Assembly (NCBI GenBank): GCA_039621445.1
Contig: CP154954.1
Coordinates: 39,579,816-39,643,815 of the forward strand
Length of the DNA: 64,000 bases
Reading direction: 5' to 3'
DNA from: Euglena gracilis
Lineage: Eukaryota > Euglenida > Euglenophyceae > Euglenales
Shown: piece by piece, positions 23,477-31,059 of the stretch
Numbering within the stretch: the stretch's first letter is position 1
Layout of the letters: every line of letters begins with the position of its first letter
Notes under the pieces: model-generated
What the model was told of the DNA's origin: nothing
Seen by the model: the letters and a program-made list of their open reading frames with translations, nothing else
Databases searched by the model: none
Position numbers and translations under genes: made by a program

Positions 23477-23900
23477 CAGGGTTCGATATAAGGAGGGCGA
23501 ACATGGTTTAGGTGGGGGGGTGTCCCCCCCCCCCCCCCCCCCCTCCTGGCCCGCAGGGGGGGGGTCCGGACCACCCCCCCCCCCACCTGCAAGGGGGGTC
23601 CGGACCGACCCTCGGGGGGGACCCGGGACCCCCCCCCCAAAAAGGGTCAATTTTTTCCTCCGGCGCTTCGCGCCGAAAATTTTTTGCATTTTTGGCCAAT
23701 TTTTGCCCAAAAAGTGCCCCAAATGGCACTTTTGGTCGTTTTGGGGGTCAAAAATTTTCGGCCCGGCGCTTTGCGCCGGGCCGAAAATCGGTCACCCTGA
23801 CCGCGCCACTGTTTAGGTGGGGGGGTGTCCCCCCCACCCCCCCCCCCCCCAACCCGCAGGGGGGGGCGGGCCCCCCCTCCTCTCCTTATATCGAACCCTG
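23477..23900. mobile_element. hAT-type MITE, CAGGGTTCGATATAAGGAG ends, 424 bp
   Basis: Inverted ends CAGGGTTCGATATAAGGAG and CTCCTTATATCGAACCCTG. Target duplication GTTGGGCC at 23469-23476 and 23901-23908. The interior contains long C and G runs and two strong hairpins: the CGGCGC/GCGCCG pair near 23660, and a 15-bp stem with 3-base loop around GGCCCGGCGC near 23757-23790. Non-coding. It inserted into a larger inverted-repeat context spanning 23290-24080. Confidence 0.93.
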
Positions 23901-24079
23901 GTTGGGCCACCGGGGACCCCCCCCCGGGCGCCCCGGCCCCCCCCAGGGGGTGGGTGGGTGGGGGGACCCCCTCCCCTTGGTCTTAAAAAAAACCCCTGGT
24001 CCCAAAGCCATCACCCCCAATCAAATGCATTGAGAGATTCCTCCAGCGGCATCGGTCCCAAAGCCATCGTTGCAAAGCC

Positions 24080-24480
24080 ACATGGAGCTTGGCCTGCATT
24101 TACTGACCCCTGGGGGGGGGGACGCTGAAGGAATTTCCTGGAGGGAAGCAGATTGGGGTTTGCCATCAGGGGTTTTCTTAAGCCGGAGGGGACCCCATCC
24201 TCGGGGGGGGGGGGTCCAGCCAGCCAGCAGCTCAAATCCAGCCAGCAGCCCAAATTCGGGCTGGGAGCCCCCCCCCCCAGGGGGTTCGAGTGAAATAAAG
24301 TTGGGTCCAGCCGGAGGCCGGACCAGGGCTGGTCAGCCAAATGGGTTGCCCAGCTCATCCCTGCATTTTTTCAGTAAGTAGGCTGTTCCTCCAGTCCCGA
24401 TGCAGCCTTGATCTAGCTCCATCCGGCAAAATGTCAAAAATTGCAAAAAAAATCAGAAAATTTTGTTTTTCATCGACCCC
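24080..24480. repeat. Degenerate relative of 9.1-10.1 kb repeat
   Basis: Shares with 9100-10080 the order GGACCCCATCC, CCAGCCAGCCAGCAGCTC, CAAATCGGGCTGGGAG-like text, AGTGAAATAA.GTTGGGTCCAG, TGCATTTTTTC, and the block ending in CTAGCTCCATCC. Much shorter and diverged. Non-coding. Confidence 0.6.
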
Positions 24481-25070
24481 CAGCCCCCTCCAGCCCCGGA
24501 CTCGGGACTACCACGCTGCTCCCCAACTGCACTGTTTGCAGTGGTTCTGCGTTAGGTCGTTGCTTTGGCCGGAGGCACCACAACTGGGGGGAGGGAGGGG
24601 GTCCAGCCAGCCAGTGGCCTTTTTTTCCAATGTGCAGGCGGCTAGGTGGTGACAGGGTTTTCTGCCTTGGGGGTCCCAAAGAGGCCAGGGGTCGACTTGC
24701 AATGATATGGATCGGATCGACCTCTTCACCAAAGCTCAATTTGCGTAAAATATTTTTCTACGCCGGGACCTGCCGAGAGAACATATTTTCCTCCAACGTT
24801 TCAACGCCTTTTGCGCATCGTTGCTGCCTGCTCTTTGCTGATTTCAATGCCCCCCCCCCCCCCGGGTTTCAACCCTTTTTTTGCTGTTTGTTCGGTTGAA
24901 AATGAGTTGGGGTTGTCCCACCCACAGGTTCATTTAACACTTGTGTGGTGGATTGGTTTTTTTTTTGTGCGTGGGTGGGTGGGTTAGGACCGCTGGGGGG
25001 GCGGGGGGCACGTGTCCGGTCCGGCCGAAGTCCGGGCCAGAAGAATTTCAGCCGATTTTGGGTGAGGTGC

Positions 25071-25384
25071 CAGGGTTCGATGTAAAGAGGGCGCACGGGG
25101 TGTGGGTGGGGGGTGTCTCCACACCCGCCTAAGTCAAATTTTCCCTTCTGGCGCTTTGCACCGAATTTTTTTTTTGCATTTTTGGCAATTTTTTTGCCCA
25201 AAATGTGCCCAAAATGGCACTTTTGGCCATTTTTGAGGGTCAAAAATTTCCGGCCTGGATCTTTGTGCCGGCCTGAAAATCAGTCACCAGGACTGCGCCA
25301 CTGTTCAGGTGGGAGGGTCCCCCCCCCCCTGCAAGCCGGAGGGGGGGTCCGGACCAACCCCACCTGCACTTATATTGAACCCTG
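25071..25384. mobile_element. Diverged member of the CAGGGTTCGAT MITE family
   Basis: Starts CAGGGTTCGATGTAAAGAGG, ends CTTATATTGAACCCTG, with the same internal hairpin order as 23477-23900 but decayed (CGGCCTGG/CCGGCCTG). I could not see an 8-bp duplication, so the flanks have changed or the ends are composite. Confidence 0.6.
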
Positions 25385-25714
25385 GGGGTCGTGCCTGTGT
25401 GGGTTTTTGGAAAAAGTGGGTGTCACCAAGTGAATACATGGTCCCACCAAGATGTGCCAAGCAAGCACCTATGAAATGACTGGGCATGATTGGGTGTGAC
25501 CAGCATCAAGTGAGCAGTCGTTTTTGTGGAAGGGGGGGTCCGACCCCTTTGGAGGGAGGGGGTCCAGACCATCACCCTCCCCCTTTCAGACTGAGGGGGG
25601 GGGTCCGGGAACAACAAAAATTCCGGCATAATTTTGGGTGTAAGTTTTTCCGTTTTTATTTCAAAAAAAGTGCGGAAACTTTTTCACACACTTTTCCACT
25701 TTTTCACACCATGC

Positions 25715-25760
25715 AGGGGGGGTCGACCGTGGCTGTTTCGCCGATTCCCGTACTGCCTTG
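25715..25760. repeat. End fragment of the CAGGGCAGAACGGG MITE family
   Basis: GGTCGACCGTGGCTG through GATTCCCGTACTGCCTTG is the inverted match of the left end of the 18226-18805 element, with several substitutions. The other end is not evident upstream. Confidence 0.45.
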
Positions 25761-25801
25761 GGTGGGGGGGGCAGGCCTCAGCAAACAAGCCAGGCAATGC
25801 G

Positions 25802-25923
25802 GACCATTCGGGCTCCGCACTGCGAGATGGTGAGGTCCTGCTTTCCTTGCCGGCTGTTCTGTTCTGGTGTGTTTGTGCGTGCGCGGGGGGTGCTTCTTAC
25901 TGTTTTTTGTTGCCGGAGTTGGC
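25802..25923 (+). repeat. DIRS left inverted terminal repeat
   Basis: Positions 25826-25923 are the inverted match of 30263-30361 with few changes (shared GATGGTGAGGTCCTGC and TGCCGGAGTTGGC blocks). The outer 24 bases (GACCATTCGGGCTCCGCACT onwards) are absent from the right repeat but are complemented inside the element at 29938-29972. Confidence 0.9.
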
Positions 25924-26155
25924 TGATTCCTATTTCTGCCCTTCGACCTCAAGGAGAAAGATTTTACTTCTACGAGTTCAAGTGGAATTGTTTTTCGAGG
26001 AGTACGACCTTCCCGAGAACCAATACTCTTACCTACTGGTGGACCGAACTTTCTTCGGAACTTCAACTTCCTGAAGGAAGAATTCATACGCCTCGAGTTC
26101 AACTGGAACAAGAAATTCAAGAACAAGAGCAAGAAACACAACAACCTGGACTTCC

Positions 26156-26833
26156 ATGAAGAATGAATTTCAAAGAAACTATGAATTTCAAGAAGAACTG
26201 CAAAGAACTTCCAAGAAGTCAGCTGAAGCTGAGGAAGGTGGAGTCACAGCAGCCGCTGCAGAAGCTGGAGGGGCGGCAGCAACCCCCCCACCCCCCAACG
26301 CTTCAGAGTTTTCAAAATCCCCCTCTCAACATGAGAATGGCCATGGACCATGGACAACTGTGGTCAGGAAGACAAGAAGACAGAAGGGGAATACCATCAC
26401 AGGTCCAACAAACTACCCCCTCTTTTCTATGTCCACCCCCTTCCAGGGGACAAGTCACAGGCTATGGCAGCCTTCCAACAAATATCAGAAATCCAAAGGA
26501 TTCAAGTCATCATGGCTATGGCAGCCATCATTCAAAAGGACCTGGGGTTCAAATTCAAGGCTATGGAAGCCATTATTCAAGAGGGGGGGGCCCAGGGGCA
26601 AGGCTATGGCAGCCAGTACCCCAGCCTGGAGAGATCTCATTGGGGAAAGGTATGTCCAACTTTCCCCCCAGCAATTTCAAAAACAAACCCCCCAGGAGCA
26701 ACAAACCACTGCCAAAAACAGGCCATGGTGGCCTATATGGGGAATCCAGAAGGACAAAGAAGAGAAAGTCCTGGAAAGAGGGCCAATGGAGGCCAAGCAG
26801 GCCTGTGTGCCACTGGAGGCCAAAGGGCCCTGA
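26156..26833 (+). CDS. DIRS ORF1, gag-like basic protein
   Basis: A 225-codon frame, Gln/Pro/Lys-rich, with an Ala/Gly-rich stretch near residues 30-50 and the motif GHGPWTT near residues 60-70 followed by basic RRQK. The second DIRS fragment (frame 31187-31930) keeps GHGPWTT and the following GRQKS-like residues, which supports this frame as the real one. DIRS ORF1 products are thought to be nucleocapsid-like; no zinc knuckle is visible. The two other forward frames are also open across this region, so frame choice rests on that conservation. Confidence 0.6.
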   Translation: MKNEFQRNYEFQEELQRTSKKSAEAEEGGVTAAAAEAGGAAATPPPPNASEFSKSPSQHENGHGPWTTVVRKTRRQKGNTITGPTNYPLFSMSTPFQGTSHRLWQPSNKYQKSKGFKSSWLWQPSFKRTWGSNSRLWKPLFKRGGPRGKAMAASTPAWRDLIGERYVQLSPQQFQKQTPQEQQTTAKNRPWWPIWGIQKDKEEKVLERGPMEAKQACVPLEAKGP

Positions 26834-27690
26834 AGGCAAATGGTGGCCAACACCAGGAAGGCCAGCCACACCACATCAGCCCTTGGGGGGGAGGCCCAAG
26901 ATTGGCTCAAGAAGGCCCCCCCCAGAAAATAATCAGCCCAGCATTATATATACCCACTCACAACAGGCACAGACCTTCCCCCATCATTCCAAAACAGGGG
27001 GAAAGCCTGTCTTTGAGAAGCCCTATGGCAGGGCCAGCTTCAGCCCCAGTGATGGGGCAGCCAGGGATGACCCCAGTGATGGGGAAACCTGGGGGAGGGA
27101 CCCCAGTGATGGGGCCAGTGGAATCCCCAGACACATTACACCCAGGGGTACCCCCTTACAAGGCCCTGCAGGCCAGCATCCCCCATTGGGTCAAGGCAGG
27201 AGCCAGCAGAGAGGTATTAAACCTGATAAGGGAGGGAGTTATGGCAGATCTTCCCCTCCCCCCTCAAATGTCCTTAAAAGTTCCATTCAAATCTCCCCAA
27301 GAAATAGTGATTGCCCAGAAAATTCTGAGAGAATACGAATGTGCAGGGGCAACCAGGCAAATCCCCCCAGAGGAGGCAAAACATTTGGTCCCTTACTTCA
27401 TCATTTCCAAAAAAGAAGGGGAAAAGACAAAGGAAAGACTGATTGAAGACTGTCGACAGTTAAATCTCCACTTCACCCCCCAGAAGTTCAGACTGGAGCA
27501 TATGGGAAATATCTTCCCATATCTAAGGAAAGGTTGGTTCTGTGGAAAAATAGATTTGAAAGATGCTTATTTCCACTTAAAACTGCACAGCAGTCTAGAA
27601 AGGCATGTTTGCATGCAGGTGGGGGGGGGGAAACATGGCAGTTTCAAGCTGCATGCTTCGGCATCAGCAGCCTGCCTCAAAAATTTATGA
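26350..27690 (+). CDS. DIRS pol, N-terminal part of reverse transcriptase
   Basis: A 446-codon frame. The first 250 residues are low-complexity, with three CCCAGTGATGGGG-encoded repeats (27040-27115). RT proper begins near residue 280 (HWVKAGASREVL) and includes LVPYFIISKKEG, the block RLIEDCRQLN, and KIDLKDAYFHLKL, which carries the first catalytic Asp. After residue 425 the frame is lost at a G run (27619-27630) and the protein continues in the frame of 27534-28343. The methionine is nominal; the true start may lie in ORF1. Confidence 0.8.
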   Translation: MDNCGQEDKKTEGEYHHRSNKLPPLFYVHPLPGDKSQAMAAFQQISEIQRIQVIMAMAAIIQKDLGFKFKAMEAIIQEGGAQGQGYGSQYPSLERSHWGKVCPTFPPAISKTNPPGATNHCQKQAMVAYMGNPEGQRRESPGKRANGGQAGLCATGGQRALKANGGQHQEGQPHHISPWGGGPRLAQEGPPQKIISPALYIPTHNRHRPSPIIPKQGESLSLRSPMAGPASAPVMGQPGMTPVMGKPGGGTPVMGPVESPDTLHPGVPPYKALQASIPHWVKAGASREVLNLIREGVMADLPLPPQMSLKVPFKSPQEIVIAQKILREYECAGATRQIPPEEAKHLVPYFIISKKEGEKTKERLIEDCRQLNLHFTPQKFRLEHMGNIFPYLRKGWFCGKIDLKDAYFHLKLHSSLERHVCMQVGGGKHGSFKLHASASAACLKNL

Positions 27691-28343
27691 CTCTCATGAG
27701 AGTCTGGGAGAGGAAATGGAGAAAAGAGGGAAAGGTAGTTTTCATCTACCTGGACGACATTTTGCTGTTAGCCCCCAGCAAAAAGACAGCAGCCCAGCAT
27801 TTGGCAGAAATAAAACAGGACCTTTTACTGGCAGGTTTCAGATTAAACCTCCCCAAGTCCTGTCTGGAACCCACACAGGAAATAAAACATTTGGGCCAGT
27901 GGGTCAACTTGAAAAAAGGCCAGCTGGAAATTCCTCAGGAAAAACTAAAATCCTTAAGAAAGGAGCTGGGCAAAGTGCTCACAGCACAAAAAAATGAGCT
28001 GCAGAAAGCTCAGTTCCATTGTAGGTCAAGTCAGAAGTTACCTAGTCTCAATGCCATTTCTCAGAATTCTGACAGACCAACTTTGCAAAATGGTGGATTT
28101 GCACACAAAGTGGGGTTGGGACCACACCCTAACCATTCCCCAGGGGGTCAAAGATCAAATTGTGGAGTTAAAAGCGTTTTTGCAGCCAGGTGTGGGCAGA
28201 GATTTTCAATCCCAGGCCTCTCAGGAACTGTTCTCAGACAGCAGCACCTGGCAATGGGGGGGGGCTGGACAAAAACTCAGGCCAAAAAGTGCAGGATTTT
28301 TGGAGAGACCTGCACATCCTTCACATCAATCAAAAAGAGTTGA
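27534..28343 (+). CDS. DIRS pol, RT palm and thumb
   Basis: Continuation of RT after the 27.62-kb frameshift. FGISSLPQKFMTLMRVW is followed by the catalytic YLDD box in VFIYLDDILLLA (YLDD at 27747-27758), then FRLNLPKSCLEP and HLGQWVNLKKGQ, as in DIRS/Ngaro RTs. The reading is meaningful to about 28020, after which the true product moves to the 27994-29355 frame. All RT catalytic residues seen are intact. Confidence 0.85.
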   Translation: MVLWKNRFERCLFPLKTAQQSRKACLHAGGGGETWQFQAACFGISSLPQKFMTLMRVWERKWRKEGKVVFIYLDDILLLAPSKKTAAQHLAEIKQDLLLAGFRLNLPKSCLEPTQEIKHLGQWVNLKKGQLEIPQEKLKSLRKELGKVLTAQKNELQKAQFHCRSSQKLPSLNAISQNSDRPTLQNGGFAHKVGLGPHPNHSPGGQRSNCGVKSVFAARCGQRFSIPGLSGTVLRQQHLAMGGGWTKTQAKKCRIFGETCTSFTSIKKS

Positions 28344-29355
28344 TGTCAGCAGTGGAGACAGTAAAAAGTCTGGCCAAACCAAAACAAACAATAATGCTTC
28401 ACGTGGACAGCCAGGTGGCTGTAAGTTATTTAACAAAATGGGGAGGCAGAAAGCCATACCTAAATTCCATCTTAAAACCCCTGCTGTATCATTGTCAGGA
28501 AAAGAAAATCAATTTGCAGGTGGTTTGGGTTCCCACAAAAGAGCAATTGGCAGACTCCCTGACCAGGGAGCAAAAGGACCCAGGGGATTATACCCTAAAC
28601 TTGAACATCTTTCACCAAATTCTGAAATTTTTCAGAAAGGACATTACCCCAGAGGTGGACATGTTTTGCACACCCAGCAACAAAAAATTTCCCCAGTTTG
28701 TTCGTCGATACCCCCACCAAGGGGTTTTGCTGGTGGATGCCTTGAGGGCCGATTTGAGGGGCCTCCCCCCAGTTTATGCCAACCCTCCCTGGAGCATCAT
28801 TCCCCAGTGGGTTCAGAGATTAATGTTAAACCCAGACCTAACATGGCTGTTGATCGTACCCCACTGGGCTTCGACATCATGGTGGCGCCAATTAATGTCA
28901 AACAGACAGCCAGGCAGCAAAGTTTTGCTGGTCCCCCCCCCCCCAATGGGGTCTATTCACCAACTGCTGGGGGGAGGAGATGCCCCCCCCCCAAGGTGGA
29001 ATTTGGCCTGCTTGATTGTGTCAGGCAAATATTACAATCCCAGGAAGTTTCGATGTCCAGTATCGACACTTACATAAAAAATCTGGGAAATGTCAAAAGA
29101 TATGGCTCAGCCTTCAGGACATTGATGGGCCAATTATTGCAAAAATGGGTGCCTCTGCAGAAGTGCACAGTCCCCAAGATGGCTGAAGCCATCCTTGATC
29201 TTGCTGTTCATAGCATCAACACTGAACGAAATGCATATGCAGCAGCCTTATTACTCCCAGGGTGGGTCTTTGAGATTTTCACCTCTTCTGGCTCCATTGA
29301 AAAGGAAGTGGAATGCCAATGTCTGCAAGTATGCCCACTTTTGGTACCCCACTGA
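27994..29355 (+). CDS. DIRS pol linker to RNase H; N-terminal recombinase segment
   Basis: This frame is genuine in two separate parts. 28020-28255 encodes the RT-RNase H connection (GQVRSYLVSMPFLRILTDQL, then LFSDSSTWQWGG with the first RNase H Asp). 28990-29270 encodes the N-terminal helical core-binding part of the tyrosine recombinase (SSIDTYIKNLGNVKRYGSAF onward). The middle part is a shadow of the RNase H/methyltransferase frame. Shifts at G/C runs account for the splitting. Confidence 0.6.
   Translation: MSCRKLSSIVGQVRSYLVSMPFLRILTDQLCKMVDLHTKWGWDHTLTIPQGVKDQIVELKAFLQPGVGRDFQSQASQELFSDSSTWQWGGAGQKLRPKSAGFLERPAHPSHQSKRVDVSSGDSKKSGQTKTNNNASRGQPGGCKLFNKMGRQKAIPKFHLKTPAVSLSGKENQFAGGLGSHKRAIGRLPDQGAKGPRGLYPKLEHLSPNSEIFQKGHYPRGGHVLHTQQQKISPVCSSIPPPRGFAGGCLEGRFEGPPPSLCQPSLEHHSPVGSEINVKPRPNMAVDRTPLGFDIMVAPINVKQTARQQSFAGPPPPNGVYSPTAGGRRCPPPKVEFGLLDCVRQILQSQEVSMSSIDTYIKNLGNVKRYGSAFRTLMGQLLQKWVPLQKCTVPKMAEAILDLAVHSINTERNAYAAALLLPGWVFEIFTSSGSIEKEVECQCLQVCPLLVPH
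28190..29077 (+). CDS. DIRS RNase H and methyltransferase-like domain
   Basis: From about 28260, RNase H residues appear in order: the Glu in NQKELMSAVET, the Asp in LHVDSQVAVSYL, and VWVPTKEQLADSL. The domain that follows in DIRS pol proteins, described as related to DAM-type N6-adenine methyltransferases, reads PEVDMFCTP, then VYANPPWSIIPQW (NPPW at 28781-28792) and LIVPHW. Methylation activity is not established for these domains. The 3' end (LLVPPPP onward) loses frame at C runs. Confidence 0.8.
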   Translation: MWAEIFNPRPLRNCSQTAAPGNGGGLDKNSGQKVQDFWRDLHILHINQKELMSAVETVKSLAKPKQTIMLHVDSQVAVSYLTKWGGRKPYLNSILKPLLYHCQEKKINLQVVWVPTKEQLADSLTREQKDPGDYTLNLNIFHQILKFFRKDITPEVDMFCTPSNKKFPQFVRRYPHQGVLLVDALRADLRGLPPVYANPPWSIIPQWVQRLMLNPDLTWLLIVPHWASTSWWRQLMSNRQPGSKVLLVPPPPMGSIHQLLGGGDAPPPRWNLACLIVSGKYYNPRKFRCPVSTLT

Positions 29356-29881
29356 TTTCCTAGAAAACATCATGGGGAATTCCACACCCCTCTCAGACCT
29401 ATCTGTGAAAGAGCTCAGAAACAGACTCATCATCTGTTGGAGGCTTTTGGCCCTCCACAGGGGGGTTGATTTAGCCAGGACACAGCGAAAAATCAGTTTC
29501 GTGGGAGAAAAAATTTTCATTTTGTTGCAAAGGAAAGGGTGGCAATTCCCAAGATTGGAGGAAGTTTTGAATCTGCCACACACCCCCCTCATGAGCCCTT
29601 GGCATTTATTGCAAAAGTATGTGGAAAGGACAGCCCACATGGTTGGACACAAAAATAATTTGTTATGGTCTTTGGATGGTAAAAGACCGTTGACATCAGA
29701 AAGGGTGAATTCCCTGACCAGAGAAATTCTGCAACAGGGGGGGTGGACACCACCCACTGGAAACCCCACAGCACCAGAGGAGCTGGGGTTTTATGGTGGA
29801 AAAATGCTGGTTTGCAAGTGGAAGAAGTCCAGCAATTGGGTCAGTGGAAAAATTTTGGGGCCTTCCAAGCTCATTATTTAA
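29195..29881 (+). CDS. DIRS tyrosine recombinase, central part
   Basis: Encodes the catalytic-domain start. LLALHRGVDLAR matches the family box R-x-x-D-L, placing the first catalytic Arg at codon 29459-29461. RPLTSERVNSLTREILQQ precedes the final box. Frame is lost at a G run (29740-29747) and continues in 29743-30513. The enzyme would join the circular cDNA to the target. Confidence 0.8.
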   Translation: MILLFIASTLNEMHMQQPYYSQGGSLRFSPLLAPLKRKWNANVCKYAHFWYPTDFLENIMGNSTPLSDLSVKELRNRLIICWRLLALHRGVDLARTQRKISFVGEKIFILLQRKGWQFPRLEEVLNLPHTPLMSPWHLLQKYVERTAHMVGHKNNLLWSLDGKRPLTSERVNSLTREILQQGGWTPPTGNPTAPEELGFYGGKMLVCKWKKSSNWVSGKILGPSKLII

Positions 29882-30513
29882 GGCTGGGAGTCGTTTCAAA
29901 AATTAAAAATATTATGGCCCAAAGGGGGGTGCACAGTACCTCACCATCTCGCAGTGCGGAGCCCGAATGGTCTCGGACTCCCACGACACAGGAAGGGGGA
30001 GGAAGGGACCAAGAGGGCGAAGCACAAGAAGATGGTGAGCCCAACCCTCCCACCCCAAAAATCGGCAGAAAAAGAAAACCATCCCAACCAGAAAAGGGAC
30101 CCCCAACCAAGCAGCCCCAACCGCCCACCCAGCAACACACCAGAAAGAGAAAACCATCCCCACCAGGGGGGGGGGCCACCAAGCGACCAAGGGAGAGGGG
30201 GGGGGGGGGGCGGCGCCACGACGGTTCAGCTTCGCCAAGGTGTCGGAGGAGGCCACCTCATCGCCAACTCCGGCAACAACGGCGCAGTAAGAAGCACCCC
30301 CCGCGCACGCACAAACACACCAGAACAGAACAGCCGGCAAGGAAAGCAGGACCTCACCATCTTCTTGTGCTTCGCCCTCTTGGTCCCTTCCTCCCCCTTC
30401 CTGTGTCGTGGGAGTCCGAATGGCAAAGAACAGGGGTGTCCAGAAACACCCACCTCCCGCCGGGGAACACTTGGACCGACCTGGGAGAATGGGGGGGGGG
30501 GATGGACCGGTGA
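29743..30513 (+). CDS. DIRS tyrosine recombinase, catalytic C-terminus with basic tail
   Basis: PHSTRGAGVLWW carries the H-x-x-R pair (His 29767-29769, Arg 29776-29778). GQWKNFGAFQAHYLR carries the nucleophilic Tyr (29875-29877). Together with the upstream Arg, the full R-H-R-Y set is present. The frame then runs through the internal complementary region and adds a Pro/Lys-rich tail with GRKRKPS and TRKRKPS, which look like nuclear localisation signals. The last part lies in the right terminal repeat and beyond the element, so the true stop may have been altered. Confidence 0.8.
   Translation: MDTTHWKPHSTRGAGVLWWKNAGLQVEEVQQLGQWKNFGAFQAHYLRLGVVSKIKNIMAQRGVHSTSPSRSAEPEWSRTPTTQEGGGRDQEGEAQEDGEPNPPTPKIGRKRKPSQPEKGPPTKQPQPPTQQHTRKRKPSPPGGGATKRPRERGGGGRRHDGSASPRCRRRPPHRQLRQQRRSKKHPPRTHKHTRTEQPARKAGPHHLLVLRPLGPFLPLPVSWESEWQRTGVSRNTHLPPGNTWTDLGEWGGGMDR
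29938..30039 (+). repeat. DIRS internal complementary region
   Basis: 29938-29972 is the reverse complement of the left terminus (25802 onward), and 29973-30039 is the reverse complement of the right terminus (ending 30419). The join GAATGGTC/TCGGACTCC is exactly the complement of the two element ends ligated. In DIRS elements this region is proposed to template end completion and circularisation. It also encodes part of the recombinase tail. Confidence 0.93.
30263..30419 (+). repeat. DIRS right inverted terminal repeat
   Basis: 30263-30361 pairs with the left repeat. The outer 58 bases, ending GGGAGTCCGA, are unique to this side and are complemented at 29973-30039. Confidence 0.9.
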
Positions 30514-31059
30514 GGGATCATTTGGCTGGTGAGGGGTGAAAATGCATGGACCGGTGAGGGGTCACATGCATGGTGAACCCAACACCAAAGTTGTTGGGAA
30601 ATCCCTGTTTTATCGTTGAAAATAAACCAAAAAATGCTCAGTTAATGATTTTTTGGAATATTTTTTTTCACGTAGAAATAAAGGGGAAATATGCAAAAAA
30701 TTGCCACCAAATTGTTTGGGAGAATGAGAACCCATTTCAAAGAAAATTCGAAAGGTTTTTTTGACTTTGAAAGAAAAGCGTCGCAAAAAAATGCAAAATC
30801 GGTAAAAAAAATTAGGCAAAATTCGCTTATCACAAAAGAAGAATAAAAAAACATAAAAACAATATGCAGAAATAATGCTCTTAAAAGTGCAGGGAAAACT
30901 GCGCAAAAACTTCATCCGTGGAATTTTTTTTAAAAAAAAACATGTGCGAAATGAGGGGGGGACTGAAAACTTTTTTATCTTCCTCTCCGGCTCCTGATCC
31001 GGGCAGCAGGACCGTGTGAAAAAGGGATCACAGGCAATCTGCTGGCCCCCGCGTCACCG
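30420..31059. other. Inter-element spacer with AT-rich island
   Basis: 30420-30570 has GGACCGGTGAGGGGTCA repeated with variation. 30580-30950 is strongly A/T-rich with poly-A and poly-T runs, unlike its surroundings. No motif-bearing ORF. Confidence 0.5.

Larger units (their letters stand above)
25802..30419 (+). mobile_element. DIRS-type tyrosine-recombinase retroelement, 4618 bp
   Basis: DIRS elements replicate through RT and integrate a circular DNA with a tyrosine recombinase rather than an integrase. Here the order is gag-like ORF, RT, RNase H, methyltransferase-like domain, tyrosine recombinase. The termini are split inverted repeats (25802-25923 and 30263-30419), and an internal complementary region (29938-30039) matches both outer ends joined. 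No target duplication is visible, as expected. Frames shift at several G/C runs (27620, 28255, 29740), so the copy as read is not functional. The two-ended structure and exact internal match suggest a relatively recent insertion. Confidence 0.92.

Noticed and set aside
23512-24033. Proline-rich ORFs of 98-173 codons
   Set aside because: Produced by C/G runs inside a MITE and its flanks; no conserved domain.
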